Of a DNA stretch of 64,000 nucleotides, positions 19,911 to 31,013 are shown in pieces; the first letter of the stretch is position 1; the number at the start of each line of letters is the position of its first letter. A program made the position numbers and the translations under genes. Source of the DNA: Darksidea phi (taxonomy: Eukaryota > Ascomycota > Dothideomycetes > Pleosporales > Lentitheciaceae); assembly GCA_030770425.1 (NCBI GenBank), contig JASJFT010000013.1:372001-436000 (forward strand), in the 5' to 3' direction. Under the pieces are notes generated by a model that made no database searches, was not told the DNA's origin, and saw only the letters and a list, made by a program, of their open reading frames with translations.

Positions 19911-20630
19911 TGTGTCATGAGGAAAGAAATCGCACTCGCAAAATTGTTCGCAGGAATGCGATTACGCAAGGCCGGGGAGGGGAATGATGAGAGCAAGATC
20001 CCGGGTGAATCCTTTCGATTCCAGGGCTATGGCTATTCTAACGCCGCCACAGCGACCTATGGCATTTCGACTATGCCACAGAGTCTTAAGGTTGGATAAT
20101 GTTGCCCCGCTTCAGCTTCTAGGAGGTGCTCATATCGACCATCTCCGGCGGCAGCGGCATCCCATTCCCTAGGCTACGATAGTTTCAAGTCGTGACCCCA
20201 GTGCCTCGCGTTAGGTTGACAAGGAGCATCGGTGCCGCTTCATCCTCCGGCTGCCAGCACACTTGCCCAAGACGCCAACATCGGCGGTGCAAATCAGCTG
20301 CTGGCACAAGATATACGGGCGGTGAGTGGCATGGTATCGCATGATGCGTTCACTGTTCTTGAACGTATATCTGCGTGTCTCCCCGTAGTAGTCGGAGCTA
20401 CGCTCAAGCGCTTTCCGCAGGAATTCTGGGGACATCCAGGCAGTATCAGTATGTAATGGAACAAGAGATGCACATTAGTTGTCAATGTGAATACTGCAGT
20501 CATTCAACATTCGCCAAATACCCATTTCGCTCCACTGTGATTTGATCAGACCGCAGCCCTGTCTTCCTAGGTTCTTCCAGCAGCATCACGACGCTTCGGT
20601 CTTTACACACTCGTTACAAACCGATCATCT
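19911..20630. other. Intergenic, no gene seen
   Basis: Only short overlapping frames with no protein-like features. Confidence 0.45.
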
Positions 20631-20874
20631 CTAGGCCCACACAGTATTTGCAGTCCCCAACCACTTAGCGTCGACTTTTGGCTCCAAGTCTTGTTGATAT
20701 ATATGCTCGTGCAGAGACGTGCCGCTAAGCCACACGGTGCGCCAGTTCAGCTCCCCTTCTTTGACAATTGGCGCTTTGATATTCTTCATTTCAAATGCAT
20801 CGACGACATCACGCCCACTTTCGGGTACAATATTGGGAAAGATGATGCAGATGTCTCCCAGCAAATGCCCATTG
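20631..20874 (-). CDS. 3'-terminal exon of an unidentified gene cut by the assembly gap
   Basis: On the minus strand an acceptor-like site (CACTAAC branch followed by GGATAG) precedes an open exon that reads GDICIIFPNIVPESGRDVV, then AFEMKNIKAPIVKEGELNW, and ends in TAG at 20631-20633. It looks like real protein. The rest of the gene would lie to the right, exactly where the sequence becomes corrupted (20935-21240). I do not recognise the family. Confidence 0.4.
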
Positions 20875-20934
20875 CTATCCAAATGTTAGTGATTCTACTA
20901 TTTCCCTATAATAAAAGGGTTTTCCTACCGTTAG

Positions 20935-21085
20935 GTAGAGGGAGGGGGGGGGGGGGGGTTTGGGAAAACCCAAAATTTTTTTTAAAAACGTTTAAATTTC
21001 CGGTGGCCAAAACCCCCCGTAATTTTTAAGGTGGGTTAGCCCAACCCCCCCGGGATATGACGGAAAGGGGGGGGGGNNNNNNNNN

Positions 21086-21156
<71 letters not shown>

Positions 21157-21240
21157 CAGGGAATACGCAACTTTTCTTTTACTAACGTTAAATATTCCGT
21201 AGTCCTAAACCCCCCTTCTATTAGAAGTTGCGTTTCGCCA
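20935..21240. other. Corrupted assembly join with Ns and homopolymers
   Basis: A G-run at about 20942-20957, stretched runs (TTTGGGAAAACCC, a T8 and A5 series), a second G-run, nine Ns at 21077-21085, then about 70 Cs. This is the pattern of low-quality read ends forced together, not biology. Neighbouring sequence on either side may not be contiguous in the genome. Confidence 0.9.
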
Positions 21241-24200
21241 AACCCCCCTTCATATACATCTACAGTGGTGCTGAGAGCAGTGTTCGGACAGTAATTTCTC
21301 GGTGTCTACGTCTCTAGTATCGCTTGGGGTGTGCAGGGGAAGGGATGAAGATGAAGAAGACGAAGACGTAGGCCTCGTCATTGGGAGGCGCTTTGGCAAC
21401 TCGGTCGTTCCGTAAATGGGCGGGCGAATATAATACTGTAAGTATCCATGAAGTGGGAGAGCAGGGTGCGAGCGCGGCAAGGGCGTTGGTAGTATCGCCA
21501 GGACGACCCGTTGTCATAACACTCTAACGTCTGCTCGTACCAGCAGCCGATTGAGGTAGGTAGGTTCGTGCCAGGACTTTGTCAAGGTTCGACATGCCGG
21601 AGGTTTTATCGCTTGCTACAAGTTATCGCCGCCGGTACGACATTATTTCGCCTCGTTACTCAGCGTTACCGCTGCTGGCAAGAGGCTGTTTCGATGTAAC
21701 AGTGCATCATCTCGGCTCCTTTGATGGGAAGGGGAAGGATCTAGAATTTTTTTTGTTTCGGTATTCACGGTATGGAAATTAGCAATCTTGAGGGGCACGG
21801 TTCAAGAGTGGTGAAAACTATAGGCGGGCTGTATGCACGTGCTAGATTGTTTTGAATTTTCATAGTGGGAGAGTCTTTTTTGTAAAGTCTGCACGAAACA
21901 CGGGAGGAGTTTTTACACAGTAGAGGTGCTCCGCCTACACCTTGTACACAGTAATAGAGCTGTAGAGCTGTACAGAGTACGTCGGGTGATATTTCGAACA
22001 TTGACAGGCGATGAGCAATGATATGTGCTGCCGAGGTGCAGAGTGTTGGGAGACTCCAACAGCGGTAGCGATGAGTTGGCCTTTATTCACTGCTAGATAT
22101 CCCGGGGAAATAGAGTCTAAGAATGTTCTTGAATCGAGAGAAGAAGCTCCCTAATCCATCAAGGTGATTTCTTGGTGTTCGCTAGCTATAAGCTTCATTC
22201 TGCTCTACAGGCTACACATCTCCTACTCACCGCCTTAGTAGTCCGAGTACTACAAGGTCCCAACTCCGTGGGCATTCGACTATCTAGCAGCGATGCGTCC
22301 GCGAACTGTTAGTGTCGTCCCAAGTTCAAGCTCAGGAAAGATCGACTTGGATATAGGGATATGAGCAATCATTTTCACAGGCGACGCTCATCGCAGATAG
22401 AAGCGCCAGATGCCTGTTGCGGCTCAAGTCCTTCTCGTAGAATAGTAGTAGACTATGGTGAGCCAAGGTGTCACATCTCCTTACCGCTCATACCTCTGGG
22501 AGAGGAAGTTGCGTTCGCGAGTCCAGGTAACAGGCAGCCTAGCGGTCGATAAGGGACTGAGGCTATGCGCTACCAGTGTAAGAGGGACGGATTTCCAGAG
22601 GAGTTCACTATGTGCAGAACCTCAGCATAGACTCTTACCCAACAGCTTGACATTTCACTTCGAGATTTCCCCACGCGGGAAGACGTACATCTTTAGTTAG
22701 TTAGCCATCGCCATCGCCGGCAATACGCCAGCAATATGGACCCATATACCCGGTCCGTGTAACTAGCACATTACCCTTTCTTTTCGCCGTTCTAGCCGGT
22801 GAAGAGCATAGGCATGACAGTGTCAAGGCTGCACGCGATAGGCTTCCCTGGCCTGCTGCACCACGGTAAAATACGTATTGTGAAACACGTGCGGACAGGT
22901 TGGCCATGCGACGCGATATGATGGCCGCTATTGCAGCTGTGAAGCCGGGTAAGGGGTTCATGTCACATGGCCACTATGTTAACTACGGGACTTATTAAAC
23001 ATACTATGCGGCGCATCAGGGAGACATATATGTGATGATAGTTAGCTGTTAAAAGTATAGGGAGGTTACGGCGGAGTTTGATAGGCGTTTAACAACGGGG
23101 CGTTCAGAAGGCAGCGGACGTGCAATGATACCAGCGTTGCGTTAGGCTGTGTCTGAGGCTTTCTTTCTGTCTCTTTCTTCGGTCAGATCGGTCCGCAGAC
23201 TCTCTCACCTTGGCAAAGGGGCTTTTCGTTTGATGAAGTCTTACATCGGGAAACAAAGTCGTACATCGGGAAACAAAGTCGGTACAGCTGTTCTAGAGGA
23301 ATGTCGATACATATTCTCTCGTACAGGAAGCGCTACTGTATCGTGGTTACGACGCAGTCCGTACTCCCCGAGTTACGTGCGCAATACCTGCAGTCCCCCG
23401 ATCCTCTGCATCGAGCCCCTATATCACTTGCCCAGATTCCACAATAGCGGACCCACGTAACGAAGCGCTTGAAGCGGCGTCTACTTGGACCTGGGCCGGC
23501 ATCGGCGCGGCGATAATGGGTTGTGGGGGAAAGGAGAGTGCGGGGAAGCAAGTAAATGAGTGTGCATACGGGTAGACCTTATAGGGAAGGATAGGGAAGG
23601 CGTGGAGATGAAACGAGTGTTTATGGAAGAAGTGCGGAAGGAAGTGCGGGAATTACTATATGCTGCAGTGAGGAAATGCACGTTAGACACCACGGAGACT
23701 ACAAGGCGCTGGGACAGGCGGGAACCACGCGAGGGTGTATCTGAAGGGGACCTTGCATACATCTGGCTACCGTCTTCATTCATCGCCAGTTGCGCCAAGC
23801 CAGACTCACAGCATAACGATACTGCCTCTGATTGCGAGTCTTTGCTCGTCGGTCATGCACAGGATCTGCCCTCGCATGCCCTCGCATGCCCGTACCAAGA
23901 TCTACCCCAGCATACCCCAACCGTTCCCGCGCATAGAACGCATGGCCGAAATGAACTCGGGCGTCTGTGCAGCACCACCTGCATGCTGACGGTGAGCAGG
24001 CGCCACGACGGACGAAGGGGCCGCTGAGAGCTCCTGCCAGCCTGGGACGCATGGGCGGGTAGAATGCATAATAGGCTGGGAGCAGAGGGTCGCGTTGATG
24101 AAGGAGAGGCGGTGGGGCTAAGTTGTGGTAATATAGGGGGAATTGTTGTTGCATCTACTGCATGGCCGGACGGGTTCAGTGTGGCGGGTGGAATACTGGG

Positions 24201-25593
24201 ACACGAGGGAATTCTGGCTAAATCAGCCAGTGAGATGGTGGGATTAGGGAGATTAGCGGTACTATGGAGTTTAGCGATGATATACGGACATCTGGATTCT
24301 GGAAGCGTTCTAGAGAGGGGAGAGAAGGGTAGAAGGTGGTGAGGTGGTAGGGTGTCGAGGTGTTCACTGAAGGAGGGTGCTCCGGGCGTGTCGATCCACG
24401 CTTGAGCTCTCCTGCTCCTCAACAGCCTTTGTTGGGTAGACAGCGCATTCGAGGAGTACTCGAATCAGCGACTCTGCAGAGACCCGGATGGTCGGGAGGG
24501 CCGGGAGGGCCGGGAGGCCTGGAGAAAACGAGCGCACTGGACCCGAGAGCTGACACCAAGGCATCCCCAGATCAGCTGGCGGCCGGCCTCCACCGCAAAC
24601 GCCTTCCTCGCATCACGAGGGAGTGCGAACAGGAGGTGGCTCTGGATCCAAATGGGCGATCGGCGCGTCCATACGTGGCAGAAGTGGTTGCTGTGCTCAG
24701 GAGCCATATTGGAGTTGATGGATTTTCATATGCGCGGCGTGCCCATGCCATGGCGAAGGACGCGGGGCCCCCGCAGAAGCCAAACGCAGAGGCCTGTCCC
24801 CGCCGCCGCCTTCGCCATTCGCACGTCGAGATCAGACGAGTGGAGGATGGAGGCCCCGGCGCTCGTGACGCGCAATGTAATGGCTGGTGGTGTTGCAGCG
24901 AGCATGGCAGCCCTGGCGGTGGCGGCTTCGCACCGCGCCTGGCCGTGTTCATGGCGTTCATGCTCTCTGAGGTCGTGTGTGGAATCTGCTGCTTTGTCGT
25001 GTCTGAGTAATGGGGTGGATGGCCATGTGGGGAGCGCCGTCGGATGCCTCGATCGTCGGGCGGCCTGTGGTTGGACCGAGGTGCAAATGCGCCGTCTTGC
25101 CAGAGCGGAACAGGCCCGATATGTGCTGTTCTGCGAATCCTATGCCCCATATTACGAGGGCCCATGCAAACCATCTGCGGTGCCTTGTGCATGGTATGCC
25201 TGTCGCGGGAGGGTTGCCCTACACCATCTCGTCGACCTCACTGCTGGTCATACACCGTAATCCGTCTGACGCTCGCCGGGGTCGCTTGCCATCAGCCTGC
25301 GCCTCTCGACGCTGCCTTGCTTGCAGAGCGTGGGTTTGCCAGTCGTCGCTGTTTGAGCTAGCAATATCGGCCCTTCGTGCGAATCTTAAGTCTGTTGTGG
25401 GGAAGCTCCGACTCCGTCTTTCCAGTCTCTTCGCCGATCCGCCTCCGGACGATTCCGGCAGCCCCGACTACACACTTCGCGACGATGCTTACGGCGGCTG
25501 CGGAATGAAGTAGCTTCTGGAACTGGGCTCTGCCATTCGATGTGACGGTTGTCCTCACCTCCGCGGCAGCACAAGACGCAGCGCGTCGACGAC
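21241..25593. other. 4.3-kb region without a supported gene
   Basis: Many short frames on both strands, none with family motifs; GC-rich frames between 24.3 and 25.2 kb overlap on both strands and look like shadows. It may be the long 5' region of the Zn2Cys6 gene that follows, or contain a non-coding RNA. No motif decides this. Confidence 0.4.
23241..23280 (+). repeat. Two-copy 20-bp tandem repeat
   Basis: A 20-bp unit ending ACATCGGGAAACAAAGTC occurs twice in direct succession (23241-23260, 23261-23280) with one mismatch. Confidence 0.8.
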
Positions 25594-28500
25594 ATGTGCG
25601 ACTCGGGCGCAACCGCGACCACCATGGCCACGCCCCAACACGCGCGATTTGAACACGACGACCCTCTTACGCTGAACGAGTACGGCCTTTCCGAACTGCG
25701 CGCTTCCCTTCACGGCAGCAGCCCGGCCGCCCTGATGCCGTCCTTTTCCGACTATCCGATGACGTTTGGTCGCAGCCAAGGCTTCGGCAACGCCTTTGAC
25801 CGGTCCCAGCCGACCATCAAGACCGACTTCCAGAATCACAGAGGCAGCATAGGTAATGTGAGCGATGAGAATGTGAGCGGTAGCAGCGCGCATCCGCACC
25901 GGTTGAGCATCGGGAGTCCGGGGAATCTGGGGCAGGATGGCAACCATACGAGCCCGGAAAGCGCAGCCGGGCCAGGGCTGTTGGCCATGGGGGATGCGCT
26001 GACGGACGGCTCCGCCCTGAGTATGAGGCCAGACGACAGCGTGGGCGGGGAAGGCTCCGACGGCGTACTGAGGAAGGACAAGGAGAACGGCCTCGATCCT
26101 CCAGCATGGAGCGAGATGAAGACAAAGGCAGGGAAGGAGCGGAAGCGGCTGCCGCTCGCCTGCATCGCCTGTCGAAGGAAGAAGATCCGGTGCTCTGGGG
26201 AGAAGCCGGCATGCAAGCACTGTCTGAGGAGCAGGATACCCTGCGTTTACAAGGTGACTACACGAAAAGCGGCACCGAGGACAGACTACATGGCCATGCT
26301 CGACAAGAGACTGAAGCGGATGGAGGATCGTGTCGTCAAGCTCATTCCGAAAGAGAGCCTACCATCCGTCGCCGGAGTCGGCCGGTCCGTCGTCAAGCCT
26401 GCGCTGCCTGGAGGTCCCGTCAAAACACCGACAGCGACGAAGAAAAGGGGGGCCGAAGAAGCCTTCGGACACGAGCTAGACCAATGGGCAAAGTCGAAGA
26501 CCGCGAACCCTGATATGGGAGGCTCGGCTTCGCGAACGAAAGAGTCAGACGACAACAGTCTGCTCACCGAAGGCGCCGAAAGTTTGCCGCCCAAGGAGAT
26601 CCAGGAGCATCTCGCCGAGGTCTACTTTGACTACGTCTATGGCCAGAGTTACCCACTCCTACACAAGCCTAGCTTCATGCGGAGGCTGGCATCTGGAAAC
26701 GTTCCGCCCGTGCTCATATTAGCCATATGCGCCATATCAGCTCGATTTTCAACACATCCACAGCTAAGAACAGAACCCTGTTTCTTGCGTGGAGACAGCT
26801 GGGCAGAGCGGGCGAGAGAGATCGCTTTGAAGCGATACGATGCTCCCAATATCACCATTTTGATCTGCTACCTTCTACTTGGCCTCCACGAATTTGGCAC
26901 ATGTCAGGGCGGTCGGAGTTGGATGTTTGGTGGCATGGCGCAGAGAATGGCATATGCATTGCAGCTACACAAAGAGCTTGAGTACGATCCGGGTTCTAGC
27001 GAAGCTGACAAGAAGCCGCTCAGTCACACAGACAAAGAGATTAGGCGGCGGACCATGTGGTCTTGTTTCCTCATGGATCGCTTCAACTCGTCTGGTACCG
27101 ACCGGCCGCTCTTCGTACACGAGCAGTACATCGAGGTGCAATTGCCTGTAAAGGAGCACTTGTACATTCACGAGATTCAAGCGCCTACCGAGAACCTCGA
27201 CGGGAACATACCAAACCCGGTTGAAGCGGATAGCGGCCACTTGTCCAACCCTCGTGACAACATGGGCGTCACAGCATACACCATTCGATTGGTGTGCATA
27301 TGGGGCAAGCTCGTCAAGTACATGAACTTGGGCGGCAAGGAGCGCGAGATGGAGCCTATGTGGTCACCGAAGTCTACGTTCCACAACATCAAACGAGAGG
27401 CGAAGGAGTTCAAAGACGCGCTCCCAGAAATGCTCGTCTACAGCCCCGAAAATCTAAAGAGCCATGCGATTGGCAGAACGGCAAACCACTTCCTATACCT
27501 CCACATCCTCTATCAGCAGATCATCCTCTTCATGCACCGGTTTTCGCTCCCATCTAAAGCAGGTAGCCGACCGCCAAAAGACACGCCGCACGACTTCCTC
27601 ACCGAATCCGCTCGTACCGCCCTAGACGCTGCAAATCAGATATCTATCCTCATCAACGAAGCTATGGACCACAATGTTGTTGCTCCCTTTGCCGGATACT
27701 CCGCCTTCTTCTCTTCCACCGTCCACGTGCACGGCGTCTTCTCGAAGAACCCGAAGCTTGAAGCGCAGTCGAAGAAGTACCTCGCATACAATGTGAAATA
27801 CCTCAGCAAGATGAAGAAGTACTGGGGCATGTTCCACTACATTGCAGAAAATCTGAAGGAGCTTTATCGACAACACGCTGACGCACAGCTGAGGGGCCCA
27901 GCCGCGACTGGCGAGAAGAGCAAGGCCATGATCTTCCAGTACGGAGACTGGTTTGACAGGTATCCGCACGGTGTCTCAAAGACGGACTACGAGGACGCCG
28001 CCCAATCGACCGCAAACGAGCCTGGCACCGACGCTGTTCTAGGACAGAAGAGCGATCTGCAGAGTGTAGAGGAATTCTTCGCTTCCCTCTCGCCACCTGC
28101 AAGAGCCGACCAACGCAAACAAGCGCGCAAAAACAAGTCAAAATCTGTCTCCAAGTCCGACGCACCTTCAACAAATCCCGCGGTAGCAGCGGCGCAAGCA
28201 CAACAGCAAGCCCAGCAAATGCACCCTAGCCAATTACACCAACAAATGGGCCAAATAAACATCAACCCGCAAGAAGCAATCGACGCCTTCGATCCCGCCT
28301 ACTTCACCCAGGCAAGCGCCCAGCAACAACAATACCTCGCTGAATTTCAACATCAGCACCCGCACTCGCATCCGCACCACAATCTCCCAATGCTTAACAC
28401 CTCACCACCTACCATGATCCACCCTGGCCAGCAAATGGATCTATCCCCCTTCCCCGACTTATCCGCGCATCCGCCCCCCCACCATCACAGCGCAGCTTTC

Positions 28501-28758
28501 TGGGGCCTGGATCCAACGGGTATGGGCGGAGGCGGCTTCTTCGATACAACAAACGCAGGGTGGTTTCTACCCTTTAACGTCGAGCCACCCGTTCTGGGCG
28601 ATGATGGAGGCATGTTCAGTGCCGAGGCGTATAATTTCGGATTGGGAATAGGCACCCCAGTCGATTTGGCGATGGAGGGGAGCTTGGATGGGAGATTGAG
28701 GGGTCAGAGTGTGGGACAAGGGAGGGGCATGGAGGGCTTAGATGGAACGCCGCGGTGA
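25594..28758 (+). CDS. Large Zn2Cys6 transcription activator (GAL4 type, Fungal_trans)
   Basis: Single exon of 1054 residues from the ATG at 25594; a second ATG at 25624 has a better context (ACCACCATGG) and may be the true start. The zinc cluster at about residues 188-217 reads CIACRRKKIRC then CKHCLRSRIPC, with all six cysteines. It is followed by a basic dimer linker (DYMAMLDKRLKRMEDRVVK). The middle homology region (about 333-640) includes YGQSYPLLHKPSFMRRL and GGRSWMFGGMAQRMAYALQL. The C terminus is Gln/His/Pro-rich with runs of Gln and His, a likely activation domain. I cannot name the orthologue; target genes are unknown. Uninterrupted, no damage. Confidence 0.93.
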   Translation: MCDSGATATTMATPQHARFEHDDPLTLNEYGLSELRASLHGSSPAALMPSFSDYPMTFGRSQGFGNAFDRSQPTIKTDFQNHRGSIGNVSDENVSGSSAHPHRLSIGSPGNLGQDGNHTSPESAAGPGLLAMGDALTDGSALSMRPDDSVGGEGSDGVLRKDKENGLDPPAWSEMKTKAGKERKRLPLACIACRRKKIRCSGEKPACKHCLRSRIPCVYKVTTRKAAPRTDYMAMLDKRLKRMEDRVVKLIPKESLPSVAGVGRSVVKPALPGGPVKTPTATKKRGAEEAFGHELDQWAKSKTANPDMGGSASRTKESDDNSLLTEGAESLPPKEIQEHLAEVYFDYVYGQSYPLLHKPSFMRRLASGNVPPVLILAICAISARFSTHPQLRTEPCFLRGDSWAERAREIALKRYDAPNITILICYLLLGLHEFGTCQGGRSWMFGGMAQRMAYALQLHKELEYDPGSSEADKKPLSHTDKEIRRRTMWSCFLMDRFNSSGTDRPLFVHEQYIEVQLPVKEHLYIHEIQAPTENLDGNIPNPVEADSGHLSNPRDNMGVTAYTIRLVCIWGKLVKYMNLGGKEREMEPMWSPKSTFHNIKREAKEFKDALPEMLVYSPENLKSHAIGRTANHFLYLHILYQQIILFMHRFSLPSKAGSRPPKDTPHDFLTESARTALDAANQISILINEAMDHNVVAPFAGYSAFFSSTVHVHGVFSKNPKLEAQSKKYLAYNVKYLSKMKKYWGMFHYIAENLKELYRQHADAQLRGPAATGEKSKAMIFQYGDWFDRYPHGVSKTDYEDAAQSTANEPGTDAVLGQKSDLQSVEEFFASLSPPARADQRKQARKNKSKSVSKSDAPSTNPAVAAAQAQQQAQQMHPSQLHQQMGQININPQEAIDAFDPAYFTQASAQQQQYLAEFQHQHPHSHPHHNLPMLNTSPPTMIHPGQQMDLSPFPDLSAHPPPHHHSAAFWGLDPTGMGGGGFFDTTNAGWFLPFNVEPPVLGDDGGMFSAEAYNFGLGIGTPVDLAMEGSLDGRLRGQSVGQGRGMEGLDGTPR

Positions 28759-29281
28759 GGAGCCGCTGGATGCGGGTGCGTCGACACGTGATGTCGGCCC
28801 ATCGATACTGCAATGGCAGCAATGACCGCAATGATTACATGATGGGATATACCCACGGATAAAGAATTTTCGATTATGGGAAATATAGGCCTGTTTTCTT
28901 CTTCATTTCTGAACGAGATGGTTTGTTGTATGAACTCTTTGGCGCCGAGCTCTTGGGTCTCGTTGATCCTCTCTTCGAATCGGCAGATTTTGTATAGTGC
29001 GCAGTGAGACAGGTTTGTTGTTTTGGGGTGAATATCTATAAACATTGTGCTATCCGATTTGTTCGTTTCTGAACAACAAGGCTTAATGTGATTGACCAAA
29101 ATACGTTAACGTATACGCGGACAAAAACGTTGATGCGTTATCAGGTAAACACATCAGTGTCTAGACTCGAACCATCCTACTCTACCTTTCCTCATGCACA
29201 TACTCCTTGAAACGATAGGTCAAATTCCTTTTTTCTTCGAGGCCCACGAGTTACATTCCTCACTCGTTACCAAATCATGAC
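28759..29281. other. Intergenic, no gene seen
   Basis: 3' flank of the activator gene; short chance frames only. Confidence 0.45.
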
Positions 29282-30446
29282 CCCAAATGCTTTTGGTCCT
29301 TCTCCTTGAAATACTACTACCTCAAACGGGGAAAACCGGATGTATATGAAGGTCAGATCGCGGGCGTTTTTCATGAAAACAAGAATGATCTCTTCATCTG
29401 CCGACGCACGACTGTGGTGACTTTGAGCCTGCGCATCGATTCTATATTTGAGCGCTTCGCGCCTTGGACGCTTCTCGTACTTTCTTGCCGCGAGAAAGTA
29501 TATAGAGCAGCACCTCACTTTATCCATAGTCTTATGGCATTTCTTTGGGCGATCAAACAGGAGATGATTGGTGCTAGGAGGAGTCTGAAAGATGTATCAG
29601 ACCAAATAGCGTCTTTGGCGGTACCATCCGTAAGTTGACACAAAATTGATAGACCCTTTGACTTAAGCAGCGTCTCATCCTTCCAGGACGATTTTCTCTT
29701 CGATAGAGCACTCCATGAAGGCATGTTGTTCGAAGACGAATCCTACACAAATACGCGAATGTATTTCTGGGCACTCCAATCACTACGAACAGTAAACGAT
29801 TGCATCGCTTCGATGATATCCGCTTGGGAAAACTACCAGTGGTCTTCGCTTACAGAATTTATTCGTGGCTCCGAAGAACAGGCCCGCTCTGGAACAGTAT
29901 CAGACCGACTCATGGTAGAAGCCAGCATAGCTGGGAGTGTCCGCGATTATCGCCGTCAAGTAGACGAGGAGGTCAAAAAACTAGCTGAGCTGATAAAGGC
30001 CAATAATACAAAGCAAGAAGAGATCAGGTCATTACGTGATGGGGTTAGTCTCGGACCTGAACTTTCTAGTCCCGTTTATAAGCTAATAATTCTTCTAGGT
30101 TTTCAATGCTTCATCCGTTCTCGAAGCTCGAACCACGATATCACAAGGGAAGAATATACAGCTACTAACGTACCTCTCCTTAGTTTTTCTCCCCGCTAGC
30201 TTCGTCACCTCCGTGTTTAGCATGGGCAGCATCCTCCCGCAGACAATCAACACCAAGAGTTTCGCCATAACATTCAGTCTCGTATGTGGTGCTACATACA
30301 CCATCATTTTGCTTGTGGCTAGTGGGGGCGTTTCCAAAGTCGTAAATAGAGTCCGGCGAAGACAGGCTCGTGCAACTACGGATAACATCCCTGCTGGCGA
30401 GCACCCACTGAGAAGGAGGAAACGCTCTGTAGGGAGTGAAGCTTGA
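29282..30446 (+). CDS. CorA-like membrane protein, C-terminal part (5' end unresolved)
   Basis: Exons to 29629, 29687-30043 and 30099-30446 are joined by a 57-nt intron (GTAAGT...TTCCAG) and a 55-nt intron (GTTAGT...TTCTAG), both with exact frame. The product contains WTLLVLSCREKVYRAAPHF, YTNTRMYFWALQSLRTVN, a helical charged segment, then FNASSVLEARTTIS and two membrane helices (LLTYLSLVFLPASFVTSVFS and FAITFSLVCGATYTIILLV) with a basic tail. This is the C-terminal architecture of fungal CorA-like proteins. The metal-pore GMN motif of true Mg channels is not seen; SMG occurs at the matching place. The first exon has no in-frame ATG before residue 77 of the open frame, so an upstream exon is missing from my model, or the gene is truncated. 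Confidence 0.6.
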
Positions 30447-31013
30447 TGGTGTCTAGTTAGATAGTTTGATTTTACCCTGTTTTCTCGCTCTTTCCGATAT
30501 TACTGCCTGATAGTTCGCGGAGTTCACCTCATTGTTCTCTGAGAAGAGGTTTCTAATAATCCCAATGTCATATTCGTAGTCTACGCTTAGGTCTGAAGTA
30601 GATCCAAGAACGTATTCCTCCGGCCAGAAGTTTCAAGACAATGGTATTGATGACTAAGCTGAACCTTGCGCTTGTCCTGCGCTTGTTACTGAAGAGTTGC
30701 TTACCTGTCCCTTGAATAAGGGTCCGAAGGCTTTAAGCTTTCTCGTGCTGTGCAGGCTCTCGAATACAATTGAGGTACATGGAGTGGGAAAAATCTTGAA
30801 GGCTAATGCTACAGGTGCTGTGGGTGTTTAGAAGCGGTATTGACCTTAGCTTCAGGTTTAGTTGCTGTATGTTGGGCAAGGTAGATCCCTCCAGCAACCA
30901 AGTGGGGATGACGAAGCATATCAAAATTGGAAACCTCGACCTGCATTGCTGCATTCAAAAAACATAATATGGACTGAAAAGCACCAGCATTCAACTATTA
31001 TGAGAAACAACAA
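30447..31013. other. Intergenic between convergent genes
   Basis: Nothing recognised apart from the two 3' flanks. Confidence 0.5.

Noticed and set aside
21061..21155. G-run, Ns and long C-run as a possible telomere, G-quadruplex or boundary
   Set aside because: Pure homopolymers next to Ns and stretched runs point to assembly error, not to TTAGGG-type repeats.
24360..25010. 216-codon plus-strand open frame
   Set aside because: GC-rich sequence with long frames on both strands at once, Gly/Arg/Pro-rich product, no family motif; looks like a shadow.
29160..29185. Box-B-like GACTCGAACC as part of a minus-strand tRNA
   Set aside because: The T-arm stem does not pair and no A box or acceptor stem was found.
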